A stretch of 64,000 bases of DNA from Nocardioides thalensis (GCF_013410655.1 NZ_JACCFP010000001.1:434001-498000); one strand, 5' to 3'. Positions 33,055 to 43,676 are shown, numbered from the stretch's first letter. A program made the numbers and translations. The notes: generated by a model from the letters alone, not told the origin.

Positions 33055-34055
33055 GGGTGGTGCACGCGGTCCTCGGGAGCGTGCTGGTCGCGCCGTTCGT
33101 GGTGGGCGCCGTCGTCGGCGTCAACGGCGACCGCGACCGCCAGGGCGACAAGGTGTTCTCGTTCGCCGACCCGGAGATCATCGAGTCGAGCGGGCTCGTC
33201 GTGCGCGACGACCAGTTCGTCACGGTCAACGACTCCGGCGACGGCGCCCGGATCTTCACCGTCGACGACGACGGTGAGACCGTCGGCCACACCACCTGGG
33301 ACGCCGATCCCGCCGACACCGAGGCGCTCGCGCCGGCCGCCCGGAGCACCGACGTGTGGGTCGGCGACATCGGCGACAACCTCGGGCAGCGGTCGTCGAT
33401 CACGATCACCCGCGTCCCGGCCGGCGAGGGCGACCGCAGCGGCGCGCTGGCGTCGTACGAGCTGGTCTACCCCGACGGCGCCCACGACGCGGAGACGCTG
33501 CTCGTCCACCCGCGCACCGGGCAGGTGTTCGTCGCGGCCAAGGAGTTCATCGGCACCTTGTACGCCGCCCCGCGGCAGCTGTCGGAGGGGCGCAACCGGC
33601 TGGAGCCCGTCGGTGAGGTCATGAGCATCGCGACCGACGGGGCGTTCTTCCCCGACGGCCGCCACGTGGTGCTGCGCGACTACGGGTCGGCCGCGTTCTA
33701 CACCTGGCCGGGCCTGGACCTGGTCCGCGAGATCGAGCTGCCCGACCAGCCGCAGGGCGAGGGGATCGCGGTCGACGAGGACGGCAAGGTGTACGTGAGC
33801 TCCGAGGGCGAGCACGCCGACGTCATCGAGGTGGAGCTGCCCGACGGGCTGGAGGACGCGCTCGAGGGTGAGGAGCCGGAGTCGCGCGAGGGCGGAGAAG
33901 AGCCCGAGGGCGACGAGGAGCCCGACGCGGCCGCCGCCTCGGAGGGAGAGGCGCGGGACGACGAGCCGGGCATCGGCGTCGACCCGTGGTGGCTGGGCGG
34001 CGCGTTCTTCGTGGTCATCCTGGTCGTGCTGGTCCGGGCGCTGCGGCCACGGTGA
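33051..34055 (+). CDS. Exported beta-propeller-like protein with C-terminal membrane anchor
   Basis: A 334-residue protein with an N-terminal signal or anchor (about 4-24), repeats resembling propeller blades (SSGLVVRDDQFVTVNDSGDG, DTEALAPA, DAETLLVHPRTGQVFVAAKE, EGIAVDEDGKVYVSSEGEHA), a Glu/Gly/Pro-rich acidic linker (about 255-300) and a C-terminal transmembrane helix (WWLGGAFFVVILVVLVRAL) ending in LRPR. It is probably displayed on the outer face of the membrane. It overlaps the methyltransferase by 4 bp. The function is unknown. Confidence 0.8.
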   Translation: MRVVHAVLGSVLVAPFVVGAVVGVNGDRDRQGDKVFSFADPEIIESSGLVVRDDQFVTVNDSGDGARIFTVDDDGETVGHTTWDADPADTEALAPAARSTDVWVGDIGDNLGQRSSITITRVPAGEGDRSGALASYELVYPDGAHDAETLLVHPRTGQVFVAAKEFIGTLYAAPRQLSEGRNRLEPVGEVMSIATDGAFFPDGRHVVLRDYGSAAFYTWPGLDLVREIELPDQPQGEGIAVDEDGKVYVSSEGEHADVIEVELPDGLEDALEGEEPESREGGEEPEGDEEPDAAAASEGEARDDEPGIGVDPWWLGGAFFVVILVVLVRALRPR

Positions 34056-34106
34056 CCTCCCGGGTGACCTCCTGGTGGTGTCGGCGCCCGGTGCCACGAT
34101 GACCGG

Positions 34107-34412
34107 GTGAGCGAGACCTACGACTTCGAGGCGCCCCTGTGGCAGTGGCGGGCGCGCGACGCACAGCCCGGCTCGTGGTTCTTCGTCTCGCTGCCGTTCG
34201 AGATGGCCGACGAGATCGAGGCGATCGCGGGCCCGGGCAAGGGCTTCGGCAGCGTCCGGGTCGAGGTGACGGTCGGCTCGCAGACCTGGCGCACCTCGCT
34301 CTTCCCCAGCGGCGAGGAGGAGACCTACGTGCTGCCGGTCAAGAAGCCGGTGCGCGCGGCCGAGGGGCTCGACGAGGGCGACACCTGCCGGGTGAGTCTC
34401 CGTCTGATCTGA
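34107..34412 (+). CDS. DUF1905 domain protein
   Basis: A 101-residue protein with the DUF1905 pattern: FEAPLWQWRARDAQPGSWFF, then LPFEMADEI, GFGSVRVEVTVGSQTWRTSL and LPVKKPVRAAEGLDEGDTC. It is a small beta-barrel of unknown function. A CACGAT box lies six nt before GTG 34107, suggesting a leaderless transcript. Confidence 0.88.
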   Translation: MSETYDFEAPLWQWRARDAQPGSWFFVSLPFEMADEIEAIAGPGKGFGSVRVEVTVGSQTWRTSLFPSGEEETYVLPVKKPVRAAEGLDEGDTCRVSLRLI

Positions 34413-34436
34413 CCCTCCGTGGGGCACCTTGAGGCC

Positions 34437-34928
34437 ATGGAGATCGAGGTCGTCGAGGGCGACATCACCGAGCAACACGTCGACGCCGTCGTCAACGCGG
34501 CCAACCGCGGCATGCGCGGCGGCGGTGGTGTCGACGGCGCGATCCACCGCGCCGGTGGGCCGGCCGTCCTCGAGGACTGCAAGCGCCGCTTCCCCGACGG
34601 CCTCGCCACCGGCGACGCCGGCTGGACGACAGCGGGGGAGATGCCGGCCCGGTGGGTCATCCACGTCGTCGGGCCCAACTACAGGGCGGGGGAGCGCGAT
34701 CGGACGCTGCTGACGTCGTGCTACCGGCGCGCGCTCGAGGTGGCCGACGAGATCGGCGCCCGCACGATGGCGTTCCCGCTCGTCAGCGCGGGCATCTACG
34801 GCTGGCCGAAGGAGGACGCCGTCGACGCCGCTCTCGAGACCCTCCGTGGCACCGAGACCGACGTCGAGCTCGCACGGATGGTGGCCTTCGGGCGCGCGGC
34901 CCACGACCTGATCGTGTCCCGGCTCTGA
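34437..34928 (+). CDS. Macro domain protein (ADP-ribose / O-acetyl-ADP-ribose hydrolase)
   Basis: A 163-residue macro domain with DAVVNAANRGMRGGGGVDGA and ALVSAGIYGWP-type loops (FPLVSAGIYGWPKEDA), which bind and hydrolyse ADP-ribose derivatives. ATG 34437 is chosen since the domain begins directly after it; six codons upstream are unneeded. The stop overlaps the ATG of topoisomerase IB by one base. A sirtuin that would generate O-acetyl-ADP-ribose is encoded at 60 kb in the same window but is unlinked. Confidence 0.92.
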   Translation: MEIEVVEGDITEQHVDAVVNAANRGMRGGGGVDGAIHRAGGPAVLEDCKRRFPDGLATGDAGWTTAGEMPARWVIHVVGPNYRAGERDRTLLTSCYRRALEVADEIGARTMAFPLVSAGIYGWPKEDAVDAALETLRGTETDVELARMVAFGRAAHDLIVSRL

Positions 34929-35938
34929 TGCCGCGCCTGCGCCGTACCTCCCCGGACCAGCCCGGCTGGACCCGGCGTCGCGCCGGGCGAGGGTTCGTCT
35001 ACCTCGACCAGGCCGGCCAGCGGCTCGCCCCCGAGGACACCGAGCGCTGCGTGAAGCTGGTGATCCCGCCGGCGTGGGAGGAGGTGTGGATCTGTCCGCA
35101 CGCCAACGGCCACCTCCAGGCGGTCGGCACCGACGATGCCGGACGCCGGCAGTACCTCTACCACCCGGCCTGGACCGAGAAGCGGTCCGAGCTGAAGTAC
35201 GACCGGGTGCTGCGCTTCGGGAAGCGACTGCCGCGGGTGCGTGAGCACGTGCTCGCCGACCTGCGCGAGGAGGGACTCTCGCTCCCGCATGCCTGCGCGC
35301 TCGCCGTACGGCTGCTCGACGTGGGCTACTTCCGGATCGGCAACGACGTCTACACCGAGGAGCACGGCTCGTTCGGGCTGACGACCCTGGAGCGGCAGCA
35401 CGTACGGCGCAGCGGGGACACCATGGTGTTCGAGTTCACCGGCAAGTCGGGCATCGAGCACCGGATCGAGATCGACGACGAGCTCGCCGTCGAGACCCTG
35501 GAGCGGATGCGCCGGCGCCGTACGCCGTCCGACCGGAGGCTGCTCGCCTTCCGGGAGGGCCGCGGGTGGCGTTCGCTGACGCCCGACCACGTCAACGAGT
35601 ACCTGCGCGCGGCCAGCGGGATGGACGTCACCGCCAAGGACTTCCGCACCTGGCACGCGACGGTCCTCGCCGCCGCCGCCCTTGCCGACGCGCCCGGTCC
35701 GGAGGCGAGCAAGACCAAGCGCAAGCGCGCGGTGACCGCAGCGATGCGCGAGGTCGCCGAGTACCTCGGCAACACCCCCACCTTGGCGCGCTCGTCGTAC
35801 GTCGATCCGCGGGTGATCGACGCCTACGAGGAGGGGCGCACCATCGCGGCGGCCGTGCGGCGCGCGCCCAAGGACGACACCGACGCGCGCCAGCTCGCGC
35901 TGGAGCGGGCGACGATGCGGCTGATCAAGACCGCTTGA
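34928..35938 (+). CDS. DNA topoisomerase IB
   Basis: A 336-residue type IB enzyme of the small bacterial/poxvirus class that relaxes supercoils through a 3'-phosphotyrosine. It has a first domain (GFVYLDQAGQRLAPEDTERC, VIPPAWEEVWICPHANGHLQ), catalytic Arg in ALAVRLLDVGYFRIGN, Lys in FTGKSGI, His in KDFRTWHATV, and the nucleophile Tyr in ARSSYVDPRVIDAY. The ATG shares a base with the macro-gene stop, so the two are translationally coupled. Confidence 0.93.
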   Translation: MPRLRRTSPDQPGWTRRRAGRGFVYLDQAGQRLAPEDTERCVKLVIPPAWEEVWICPHANGHLQAVGTDDAGRRQYLYHPAWTEKRSELKYDRVLRFGKRLPRVREHVLADLREEGLSLPHACALAVRLLDVGYFRIGNDVYTEEHGSFGLTTLERQHVRRSGDTMVFEFTGKSGIEHRIEIDDELAVETLERMRRRRTPSDRRLLAFREGRGWRSLTPDHVNEYLRAASGMDVTAKDFRTWHATVLAAAALADAPGPEASKTKRKRAVTAAMREVAEYLGNTPTLARSSYVDPRVIDAYEEGRTIAAAVRRAPKDDTDARQLALERATMRLIKTA

Positions 35939-35990
35939 CTCCGGTGGTCGACGGGAGGCTGCCGCGATCCGCGGGGGGTATCGAGTCGGG

Positions 35991-36694
35991 ATGCAACCAC
36001 TCTCCCAGCAGGACACCCGCCAGATGGGTGGTCGGCTGAGCATCCTCACCCGCCAGAAGCGCGACCACGTGCGCCTCGAGCACCTGCTGTGCAGCCTGGA
36101 GCGGAGCGAAGGAGCGTGGAGCAGGAGCGCATCCTCCACCGCATCGCTCGACTGGTCTTCCCCCACGCCTTCGCAGAGGAGTCGGTCCTGTGGCCGGTGC
36201 TCCGGCGGGCGCTGCCCGACGGTGAGGTCCTCACGCTCCGAGTGGAGCAGGAGCACCAGGAGGTCAACGAGCTCTGGACCACGCTCGAGCAGCTGCCCGC
36301 CGCCAGCCCGGAGCGGCCCGTCCTGATCGACCGTCTGACGGCAGTGCTCCGGGAGGACGTTCGCGACGAGGAGGACATGCTTCTGCCAAGGCTTCAGGGG
36401 GCGGTCGGTGGGCGCCGCCTCCAAGCGCTCGGTGCCGCGTGGGAGGCGGTACGCCGGACGGCCCCGACCCGCCCGCATCCGGTGGTGTCGCGCCGGCCGC
36501 CGGGCAACGCACTCGCAGCCCTGCCGCTCACGATCCTGGATCGCGGCCGCGACGGGCTTGACGCGCTGGCCCGCGGCTCATCGCGTCTTCGCGGACCTGC
36601 CTCCCGCGCCAGTGGCGGGCTCGCCGCCGCAGCCAGTCGAGTCGAGCGCGTCGGTGTGATGCGTCGCGGTGAGGAGCCTCCTACGAGTCGCTAG
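35991..36694 (+). pseudogene. Hemerythrin HHE-domain protein interrupted by a frameshift
   Basis: ATG 35991 starts a frame (MQPLSQQDTRQMGGRLSILT, then HVRLEHLLCSLE) that supplies the first helix of a hemerythrin-like domain. The rest (VEQERILHRIARLVFPHAFA, EESVLWPVL, VEQEHQEVNELW, DEEDMLLPRL) is in another frame, open from GTG 36089. The shift falls in 36098-36128, where GGAGC occurs five times, and equals a loss of one base or gain of two. Slippage, inactivation or a sequence error could explain it. The C-terminal 90 residues are basic and Ala/Arg-rich. The 3' end overlaps the convergent hydrolase by 4 bp. Confidence 0.7.
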
Positions 36695-37560
36695 CGTCCG
36701 CTGACGGTCGCGGTGTGCTGGAGCAGGGACGCCACGACGCGGTCCCAGTCCGCCGGCGGAGGCGGCTCGTGCCCGACGCCCGGGAGCGCCAGCAGCTCGG
36801 CGCAAGGAATCACCTCCGCCAGCGCCTCGCCGTGCGCGAGCGGGAACATCGGGTCAGCGGTGCCGTGCACCACCAGGGTCGGGATGGCGATGTCGGCGAC
36901 CGAGCCGGCCACGTCGCGACCTTCGTGGAGCAGGCCGTGGTTGACCATGGCGGCGACGTCGGTGCTGCGGTCGACGATGCGCTGGGCGATCGCCCGCACG
37001 CGGCTCTCGTCGAAGCCACCGCGCATGAACGCGCGCTGGTCCTCGACGAGCATGTCGACGACTGCTCTGCGATCCGTCCAGTCCGGTGCGGGCCGGTCGG
37101 CGGCCGCCCCGAAGAACGCGGCGAGCTCGGGCTCCGGCCCGGGCAGGCCGTCGGGAAGCCCTGGGAGCGCCGCGGTCGTCGACATCATGGTCAGGGTGCG
37201 GACCCGACCGGGGTGCTCGATCGCGAGGCACTGCCCGATCGCTGCGCCCATCGAGATGCCGACGACGTGGGCGCCGCCGATCTCGAGCGCGTCGAGCAGG
37301 GCGATGGCGTCGTCGCGCAGGTCGGAGCCGGTGTAGCCCGGCCGCCCCGGCGGGTACGTCGTCGAGCGGCCGGTGTCCCGCAGGTCGTAGCGGACGACGT
37401 ACCTGCCACCGGAGGCGAGGCGCTCGCAGAAGCCCTCCTCCCACCAGTCCATCGAGCTCGACATGCCCCCGATCAGGAGCACAGCGGGATCGGCGGGGTC
37501 GCCGGCGGCCTGCACGCAGAGCTCGACGCCGTTGACCGGGATGACGCGTTCGGGGTCCAC
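36691..37560 (-). CDS. Alpha/beta hydrolase
   Basis: A 289-residue alpha/beta hydrolase. The nucleophile elbow is GISMGAAIG (Ser about 103), the oxyanion region is LLIGGMSSSMDWW, the acid is Asp in VVHGTADPMFPL and the catalytic His is in LLALPGVGHEPPP. It resembles rifampin-pole or epoxide-type esterases such as AknS/RdmC-like family members, but the substrate is undetermined. It is transcribed convergently with the hemerythrin gene. Confidence 0.88.
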   Translation of the reverse strand: MDPERVIPVNGVELCVQAAGDPADPAVLLIGGMSSSMDWWEEGFCERLASGGRYVVRYDLRDTGRSTTYPPGRPGYTGSDLRDDAIALLDALEIGGAHVVGISMGAAIGQCLAIEHPGRVRTLTMMSTTAALPGLPDGLPGPEPELAAFFGAAADRPAPDWTDRRAVVDMLVEDQRAFMRGGFDESRVRAIAQRIVDRSTDVAAMVNHGLLHEGRDVAGSVADIAIPTLVVHGTADPMFPLAHGEALAEVIPCAELLALPGVGHEPPPPADWDRVVASLLQHTATVSGR

Positions 37561-37675
37561 GAGGAGTTCGACGGATCGGAGCCTCGGAAATCATCGGTCA
37601 GCTTGCGGCGTCGAGGCGCCGGTGCCGGTGGCGTCGACGAGGTAAGGCCGTGGACGGCAAGCGGTCCAGAACGAC

Positions 37676-37710
37676 AGCGCGGGCCGTCTCGATGAGAGGC
37701 GGCCCGCGCT
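37676..37710 (-). terminator. serC terminator
   Basis: An 11-bp perfect stem (37676-37686 with 37700-37710) around a 13-nt loop, located 27 nt beyond the serC stop on the minus strand. Confidence 0.75.
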
Positions 37711-37736
37711 GCTCGGCACAGTCTGCTGTTGTCGAC

Positions 37737-38861
<1,125 letters not shown>

Positions 38862-38970
38862 TCAACCTTCTCAGAGGAGGGGAACTGAGGCTGACGACGC
38901 TGTCAGGGCCTGTGCGATACGGAAACCAGTGTGACAGCCGCGTGACGGCGATGTTGAATCGGCATCAGCC

Positions 38971-39483
38971 ATGGACACCACCCGCACCCCGCTCGCCAGC
39001 ACGCCCGGGCTCACCCTCTGCCCGGTCCGCTACTCCCACCCCGACGCGGTGGCCCTGGTCGCGCGCGTCCAGGGGGAGTACGTCGAGCGCTACGGCAGCC
39101 CCGACGAGTCCCCGATCGAGGAGTCGTACTTCGACCCGCCGAGCGGCCTTTTCCTCGTCGGGTACGTCGACGGCGTGCCGGTCGCCACCGGCGCCTGGAA
39201 GCAGTCCCCCGTGCGGGCGCTCGGCGGTGCGTCCGGAGCCGAGATCAAGCGCATGTACGTCGTGCCGGAGCAGCGCGGCCGGGGCCTCTCCCGCGTGGTC
39301 CTCGCCGAGCTGGAGCGTACGGCGGCCGCGGCCGGCCACGACCTCCTCGTGCTCGAGACGGGGCTCAAGCAGCCCGAGGCGATCGCGCTCTACGAGTCGT
39401 CCGGCTACGTGCCGGTCCCGGCGTTCGGCCACTACTGCGGCAGCGAGCTGTCCCGGACCTTCGGCAAGCGCATCGGCGGCTGA
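38971..39483 (+). CDS. GNAT-family N-acetyltransferase
   Basis: A 170-residue GNAT enzyme. The acetyl-CoA motif A is IKRMYVVPEQRGRGLSRVVL with the expected R/Q-x-x-G-x-G/A pattern, followed by LLVLETGLKQPEAIALYES and GYVPVPAFGHY typical of motif B. The acceptor is unknown. It is divergent from serC with 112 bp between. Confidence 0.9.
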   Translation: MDTTRTPLASTPGLTLCPVRYSHPDAVALVARVQGEYVERYGSPDESPIEESYFDPPSGLFLVGYVDGVPVATGAWKQSPVRALGGASGAEIKRMYVVPEQRGRGLSRVVLAELERTAAAAGHDLLVLETGLKQPEAIALYESSGYVPVPAFGHYCGSELSRTFGKRIGG

Positions 39484-39521
39484 GTCCTCAGGAACCGCGC
39501 CCGGCCGCCGATCGGCGGCCC

Positions 39522-40079
39522 ATGCGTCGCCTGCTGCTGATCGTCGCCGTCCCCCTGCTGCTGACGGCGCTCGTCGCCGTGCCCGCCCACGCGCAGCCGG
39601 TCGAGGACTACGCCCCCTACCAGCCGGCGACCCGCTGCTCGCCGAAGCCCAAGCCGGGCACGGTGGTGCTCGGGCGCTGGATCGTGCGCCGCTACGGCGG
39701 CGACTTCGGGGGCATCTCGCGCCGCCCGTGCAGCAAGGGCAGCACGTCGGAGCACTACGAGGGCCGGGCGTTCGACTGGACGGTCAGCGCGACCAACCGC
39801 AAGGACAGGCAGCGGGTCGACCGGTTCCTCCGCGGGCTGTTCGCCGAGGACGAGGCCGGCAACGCCGACGCCCGCGCCCGCCGGATGGGCGTCATGTACG
39901 TGATCTGGGACGACCGGATCTACTCTGCCTGGCGCGCGTTCAGCCCCGAGCGCTACAAGAGCTCCGGGTGCAGGCGGATCCGCACCTGCTCGCCGACGCT
40001 CCGGCACCGCGACCACGTGCACATCTCGATCACCCGGCGCGCCGCGCGCGGCCGCACGTCCTGGTACGCCGGGCGTTGA
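39522..40079 (+). CDS. Exported peptidase-M15/VldE-like domain protein (ARB_07466-type)
   Basis: A 185-residue protein with a signal peptide (MRRLLLIVAVPLLLTALVAV, cleaved after AHA). The mature part contains STSEHYEGRAFDWTVSATNR and LRHRDHVHISITRR, a His...Asp...HxH pattern like the zinc sites of M15/LAS peptidoglycan peptidases. Four cysteines suggest disulfides. It is probably a cell-wall-directed hydrolase or binding module (inference). Confidence 0.8.
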   Translation: MRRLLLIVAVPLLLTALVAVPAHAQPVEDYAPYQPATRCSPKPKPGTVVLGRWIVRRYGGDFGGISRRPCSKGSTSEHYEGRAFDWTVSATNRKDRQRVDRFLRGLFAEDEAGNADARARRMGVMYVIWDDRIYSAWRAFSPERYKSSGCRRIRTCSPTLRHRDHVHISITRRAARGRTSWYAGR

Positions 40080-40114
40080 CCCTTCCGACCTGAGACGAGC
40101 TCAGCCAGTCGAGC

Positions 40115-41218
40115 TCAGCCCGCCCAGGCGGCGTCCCAGCCCTCGACCGAGTCGGCCGGGCGCGAGGCGGGGCCGGCGTAGACCGCCGACGGCCGGATCA
40201 GGCGGCCGGTGCGGACCTGCTCGAGGATGTGGGCCGACCAGCCACCGGTGCGGGCACAGGTGAACATCGACGTGAACATGTGGGCCGGCACGTCGGCGAA
40301 GTCGAGGACGATGGCCGCCCAGAACTCCACGTTGGTCTCGAGCACGCGGTCGGGGCGGCGGGCGCGCAGCTCCTCGAGCGCGGCCTTCTCCAGCGCCTCG
40401 GCGACCTCGTAGCGCGGCGCGCCGAGCTCCTTCGCCGTACGGCGCAGCACCCGCGCGCGGGGGTCCTCGGCGCGGTAGACGCGGTGGCCGAAGCCCATCA
40501 GCCGCTCGCCCTTGTCGAGCAGGCCCTTCACGTAGGCGGAGGCGTCGCCGGACTTCTCGACGTCCTCGATCATGCCGAGCACGCGCGACGGGGCGCCGCC
40601 GTGGAGCGGGCCGCTCATCGCGCCGATCGCGCCCGACAGCGCGGCGGCGACGTCGGCGCCGGTCGAGGTGATCACGCGGGCGGTGAACGTCGAGGCGTTC
40701 ATGCCGTGCTCGGCGGCCGACGACCAGTAGGCGTCGATCGCGTGCGCGTGCTTGGGGTCGGCCTCACCGCGCCAGCGGATCAGGAACTTCTCCGCGAGCG
40801 TCTTGCCCTCGTCGACCAGCCGCTGCGGGACGACGGGCTGGTGGATGTCGCGGGCGGACTGGCCGGCGTACGCCAGCACCATGACCGCGGCGCGCGCGAG
40901 GTCCTCGCGCACCTTCTCGGGGGTGGAGTCGTAGGTGTAGCGGATGCCGAAGGCCGGGGCGAGCATCGCGATCGCGGCCTGGAGGTCGACGCGTACGTCG
41001 CCGGTGTGCACCGGCAGCGAGAACGGCTCGGCCGGCGGCAGGCCCGGCGTGTAGCTCCCGTCGATGAGCAGGCCCCAGACGTTCTCGAACGGCACCCGGC
41101 CGACGAGGTCCTCGATGTCGACACCGCGGTAGCGAAGGGCCGAGCCTTCCTTGTCCGGCTCCGCGATCTGAGTCTCGAAGGCGACGACGCCCTCCAGTCC
41201 GTGGTGAACCTCGGTCAT
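40115..41218 (-). CDS. citA: Citrate synthase 2
   Basis: A 367-residue citrate synthase (oxaloacetate plus acetyl-CoA), closest by pattern to the short actinobacterial citrate synthase 2. The catalytic triad is visible: His in GPLHGGAPSRVL, His in LMGFGHRVYR and Asp in LETNVEFWAAIVLDFAD's conserved position. ATG 41218 begins MTEVHHGLEGVVAFETQIAE; the longer open frame runs through pdxH and is artefactual. It is divergent from pdxH with 61 bp between starts. Confidence 0.93.
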   Translation of the reverse strand: MTEVHHGLEGVVAFETQIAEPDKEGSALRYRGVDIEDLVGRVPFENVWGLLIDGSYTPGLPPAEPFSLPVHTGDVRVDLQAAIAMLAPAFGIRYTYDSTPEKVREDLARAAVMVLAYAGQSARDIHQPVVPQRLVDEGKTLAEKFLIRWRGEADPKHAHAIDAYWSSAAEHGMNASTFTARVITSTGADVAAALSGAIGAMSGPLHGGAPSRVLGMIEDVEKSGDASAYVKGLLDKGERLMGFGHRVYRAEDPRARVLRRTAKELGAPRYEVAEALEKAALEELRARRPDRVLETNVEFWAAIVLDFADVPAHMFTSMFTCARTGGWSAHILEQVRTGRLIRPSAVYAGPASRPADSVEGWDAAWAG

Positions 41219-41279
41219 CGCTCGACTCCTTCGTCTCGGTAGATCAGCGGCATTCTGCCCCACGCAATAACTTGGGGGC

Positions 41280-41933
41280 ATGGCTGACCCCCGCGAACCC
41301 GATCTGGCGGCGCTGCGCAGGGAGTACGGCGTCGCGGGGCTCGCGGCCGGCGACGCCGCCGACGACCCGCTCGTGCAGTGGCGCCAGTGGTACGCCGACG
41401 CCGAGCATGCGCAGCTGCACGAGCCGAACGCGATGATCGTGGCGACCGTGTCGCCCGACGGGCAGCCGTCGGCGCGCACCGTCCTCCTCAAGGGGCTCAC
41501 CGAGGCCGGCTTCGCGTTCTTCACCAACACCGCCTCGCGCAAGGGCGAGGACCTCGCGGCCGAGCCACGGTGCGCGCTGCTCTTCCCGTGGCACCCGCTG
41601 GAGCGGCAGGTGCGGGTCGAGGGCGTCGCGACCCGGCTCCCGGACGCCGAGGTCGCCGCCTACTTCGCCACCCGTCCGCGCGGCAGCCAGCTCGGCGCCT
41701 GGGCCTCGCCGCAGTCGAGGGTGGTCACCGGACGCGACGAGCTGACGGCGTCGTACGCCGCGGCGGAGGAGCGGTTCGAGGGCAGCGAGATCCCCGTGCC
41801 CCCGACCTGGGGTGGCTACCGGGTGCGCCCGGAGACCGTGGAGTTCTGGCAGGGCCGGCCGGGCCGGATGCACGACCGGGTGCGCTACCGCCGTGACGGC
41901 GACGGCTGGCTGAAAGAGACGCTGGCGCCCTAG
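41280..41933 (+). CDS. pdxH: Pyridoxamine 5'-phosphate oxidase
   Basis: A 217-residue FMN enzyme that oxidises PNP/PMP to PLP. It has the characteristic [14 protein letters not shown] strand ([20 protein letters not shown]), [52 protein letters not shown] FMN contact ([17 protein letters not shown]) and the C-terminal [25 protein letters not shown] box sits six nt before the ATG, suggesting leaderless transcription. Confidence 0.95.
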   Translation: MADPREPDLAALRREYGVAGLAAGDAADDPLVQWRQWYADAEHAQLHEPNAMIVATVSPDGQPSARTVLLKGLTEAGFAFFTNTASRKGEDLAAEPRCALLFPWHPLERQVRVEGVATRLPDAEVAAYFATRPRGSQLGAWASPQSRVVTGRDELTASYAAAEERFEGSEIPVPPTWGGYRVRPETVEFWQGRPGRMHDRVRYRRDGDGWLKETLAP

Positions 41934-41975
41934 CGGGGATCGCCTAGGGTGAGGCCTGCTCCCAGGAGGTCTCCC

Positions 41976-43676
41976 ATGTCCGGACGACGCATCTTCGTCG
42001 GCGCCCTCGCCGCCGGCCTGACTGTGGCGGTACTGGCCCTGGTCGCCCCGCCGTCGGCGCGTGCGGACGACCCGGCACCGGTGGTCCACGACGGATTCAC
42101 CACCTCCGACGGCGTCACCCTGCGCACGACCCTGACCAGCCCGGGCCCGGTCGTCGCCCGGCCGACGGTCGTCGAGTTCTCGCCGTACGGCAACGGCAGC
42201 GAGTCGTTCTCGTTCGGGCCCGACTACAACTACCTGCTCGTGCAGATCCGCGGCACCGGCTCCAGCACGGGATCGTTCGACGCGCTCGGCCCGCGCACGC
42301 AGCGCGACGTCGTCGAGGTGCTCGAGTGGGCCTGCACGCAGCCGTTCAGCGACGGGCGGCTGGCGGTCGCCGGGTTCTCGGCGAGCGCGATCATGCTCTT
42401 CAACTCCTGGCACCAGCACCTGCCGTGCGTCGAGGCGGCGGTGACCCGGTCGGGCACGCACGAGCTCTACCGCGACCTGCTCGTGCCCGGCGGCGTTCAG
42501 AACCTGCTGCCCGGCGCCGGCGTGCTCGCGCTGATCGGCGCGCCGCTGCTGCTCCAGGGCGGCGACCGGGTGACCGATCCCGGGTCCGCTGTCGACGCGC
42601 TCGCAGGCATGTTCACGACCGGCGTCAACGCCGGCCTGGCGCACCCCTCGCTCGACGCCTGGTGGCAGGAGCGCGGATGGCGCGGCGACGCCAACGACAT
42701 CCCGGTGCTGCTCGTCAACGGGTTCTTCGACGTCGAGTCGCGGGGCGCGTTCGAGGCCTACCGGGCGCTGCGGGAGGACGGCGCCCACCTGCTCATGGCG
42801 GGCGGCCACGACGGCACGCCGGCCGGCACCGACGGCGGTGCCGCCGAGGCACGGGCGTGGCTCGACCACCACGTGCGCGGCGTCGACAACGGCGTCGACG
42901 AGCACCCGCGGGTGCAGCTGCTGATGTCCCGCGGCGACCGGGCCGGCTACCTCGCGGGCGACGTCGTACGCCGCGCCGGTGCCGACTGGCCGCTGCCCGG
43001 CACCGAGTGGGTGCCGCTGCACCTCGGGCCGAGGTCGCTCACGACCGAGCCAGCCGCGGCGCGGACGCAGTCCTACCTTACGGTGCCGTCGATCCCCACG
43101 ATGACCGACGTCCCGAACGCGGCGATCGTCGGCAGCGCCGGCCTCGACGGGCTCACCGGTGCGCTGCCGCTGCTGTCGCAGGAGAACCTCGCCGGCCTCA
43201 CCGGGCTGACGTTCACCACGCCCCCGCTCGTGCAGGGCGTCGACCTCGCGGGCCCGTTGTCGCTGGAGCTCCCGCTGTCGACGACCACCCCCGGCAGCGC
43301 GATCTGGGCGGTGCTGTCCGACGTCGCGCCCGACGGCAGGTCGCATCCGCTGACCGTGGGCCGGCTGTCGACGTCGTACCCCGGGATCGTCGCCGAGCGG
43401 TCGCTGGTCGACGGCTCGGGCGCAGTCGTCCAGCCGTACGGCGACTACGCGCGCCCGTCGCCCGCCCGGCCGCTGCAGTGGCGCGACTACCGGGTCGAGC
43501 TCTGGCCGGTGGGCAACCGGTTCGAGGCCGGCCACCGGATCCGGCTCACGCTCGTGGGCTCCTCGCTCGCCTCGCCGCTCACCCTGCCGGCGCTGCACTC
43601 GGTCCGCCTGGGTGGCGCCGACGGCGCCCGGCTCCTGGCGCCGGTGCTGCCGGGCGGCGCGCTGCAGTTCAGGTGA
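41976..43676 (+). CDS. Exported CocE/NonD-family (X-Pro dipeptidyl-peptidase S15) hydrolase
   Basis: A 566-residue protein with a signal peptide (residues 1-32, cleaved near ARADD). Its serine hydrolase core has FSPYGNGSESF, QIRGTGSSTGSFD with the Asp-Val-Val-Glu region (RDVVEVLEWACTQPFSDGR), nucleophile in VAGFSASAIM rather than the common GxSYGG, FFDVESRGAFE for the acid and MAGGHDGTPAG for the His. The C-terminal jelly-roll domain ends with RIRLTLVGSSLASP. The start follows CCAGGAGGTC. It hydrolyses acyl or peptide substrates outside the cell; the substrate is unknown. Confidence 0.87.
   Translation: MSGRRIFVGALAAGLTVAVLALVAPPSARADDPAPVVHDGFTTSDGVTLRTTLTSPGPVVARPTVVEFSPYGNGSESFSFGPDYNYLLVQIRGTGSSTGSFDALGPRTQRDVVEVLEWACTQPFSDGRLAVAGFSASAIMLFNSWHQHLPCVEAAVTRSGTHELYRDLLVPGGVQNLLPGAGVLALIGAPLLLQGGDRVTDPGSAVDALAGMFTTGVNAGLAHPSLDAWWQERGWRGDANDIPVLLVNGFFDVESRGAFEAYRALREDGAHLLMAGGHDGTPAGTDGGAAEARAWLDHHVRGVDNGVDEHPRVQLLMSRGDRAGYLAGDVVRRAGADWPLPGTEWVPLHLGPRSLTTEPAAARTQSYLTVPSIPTMTDVPNAAIVGSAGLDGLTGALPLLSQENLAGLTGLTFTTPPLVQGVDLAGPLSLELPLSTTTPGSAIWAVLSDVAPDGRSHPLTVGRLSTSYPGIVAERSLVDGSGAVVQPYGDYARPSPARPLQWRDYRVELWPVGNRFEAGHRIRLTLVGSSLASPLTLPALHSVRLGGADGARLLAPVLPGGALQFR

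Noticed and set aside
40085..40114. CTGAG...CTCAG hairpin between the M15-like gene and citA
   Set aside because: The stem is only about five pairs, with a direct repeat of CGAGCTCAG rather than clear terminator symmetry; too weak to list.
40229..41242. 337-codon plus-strand frame opposite citrate synthase
   Set aside because: It is antisense to a clearly recognised citA, and its composition is that of a GC-rich shadow.
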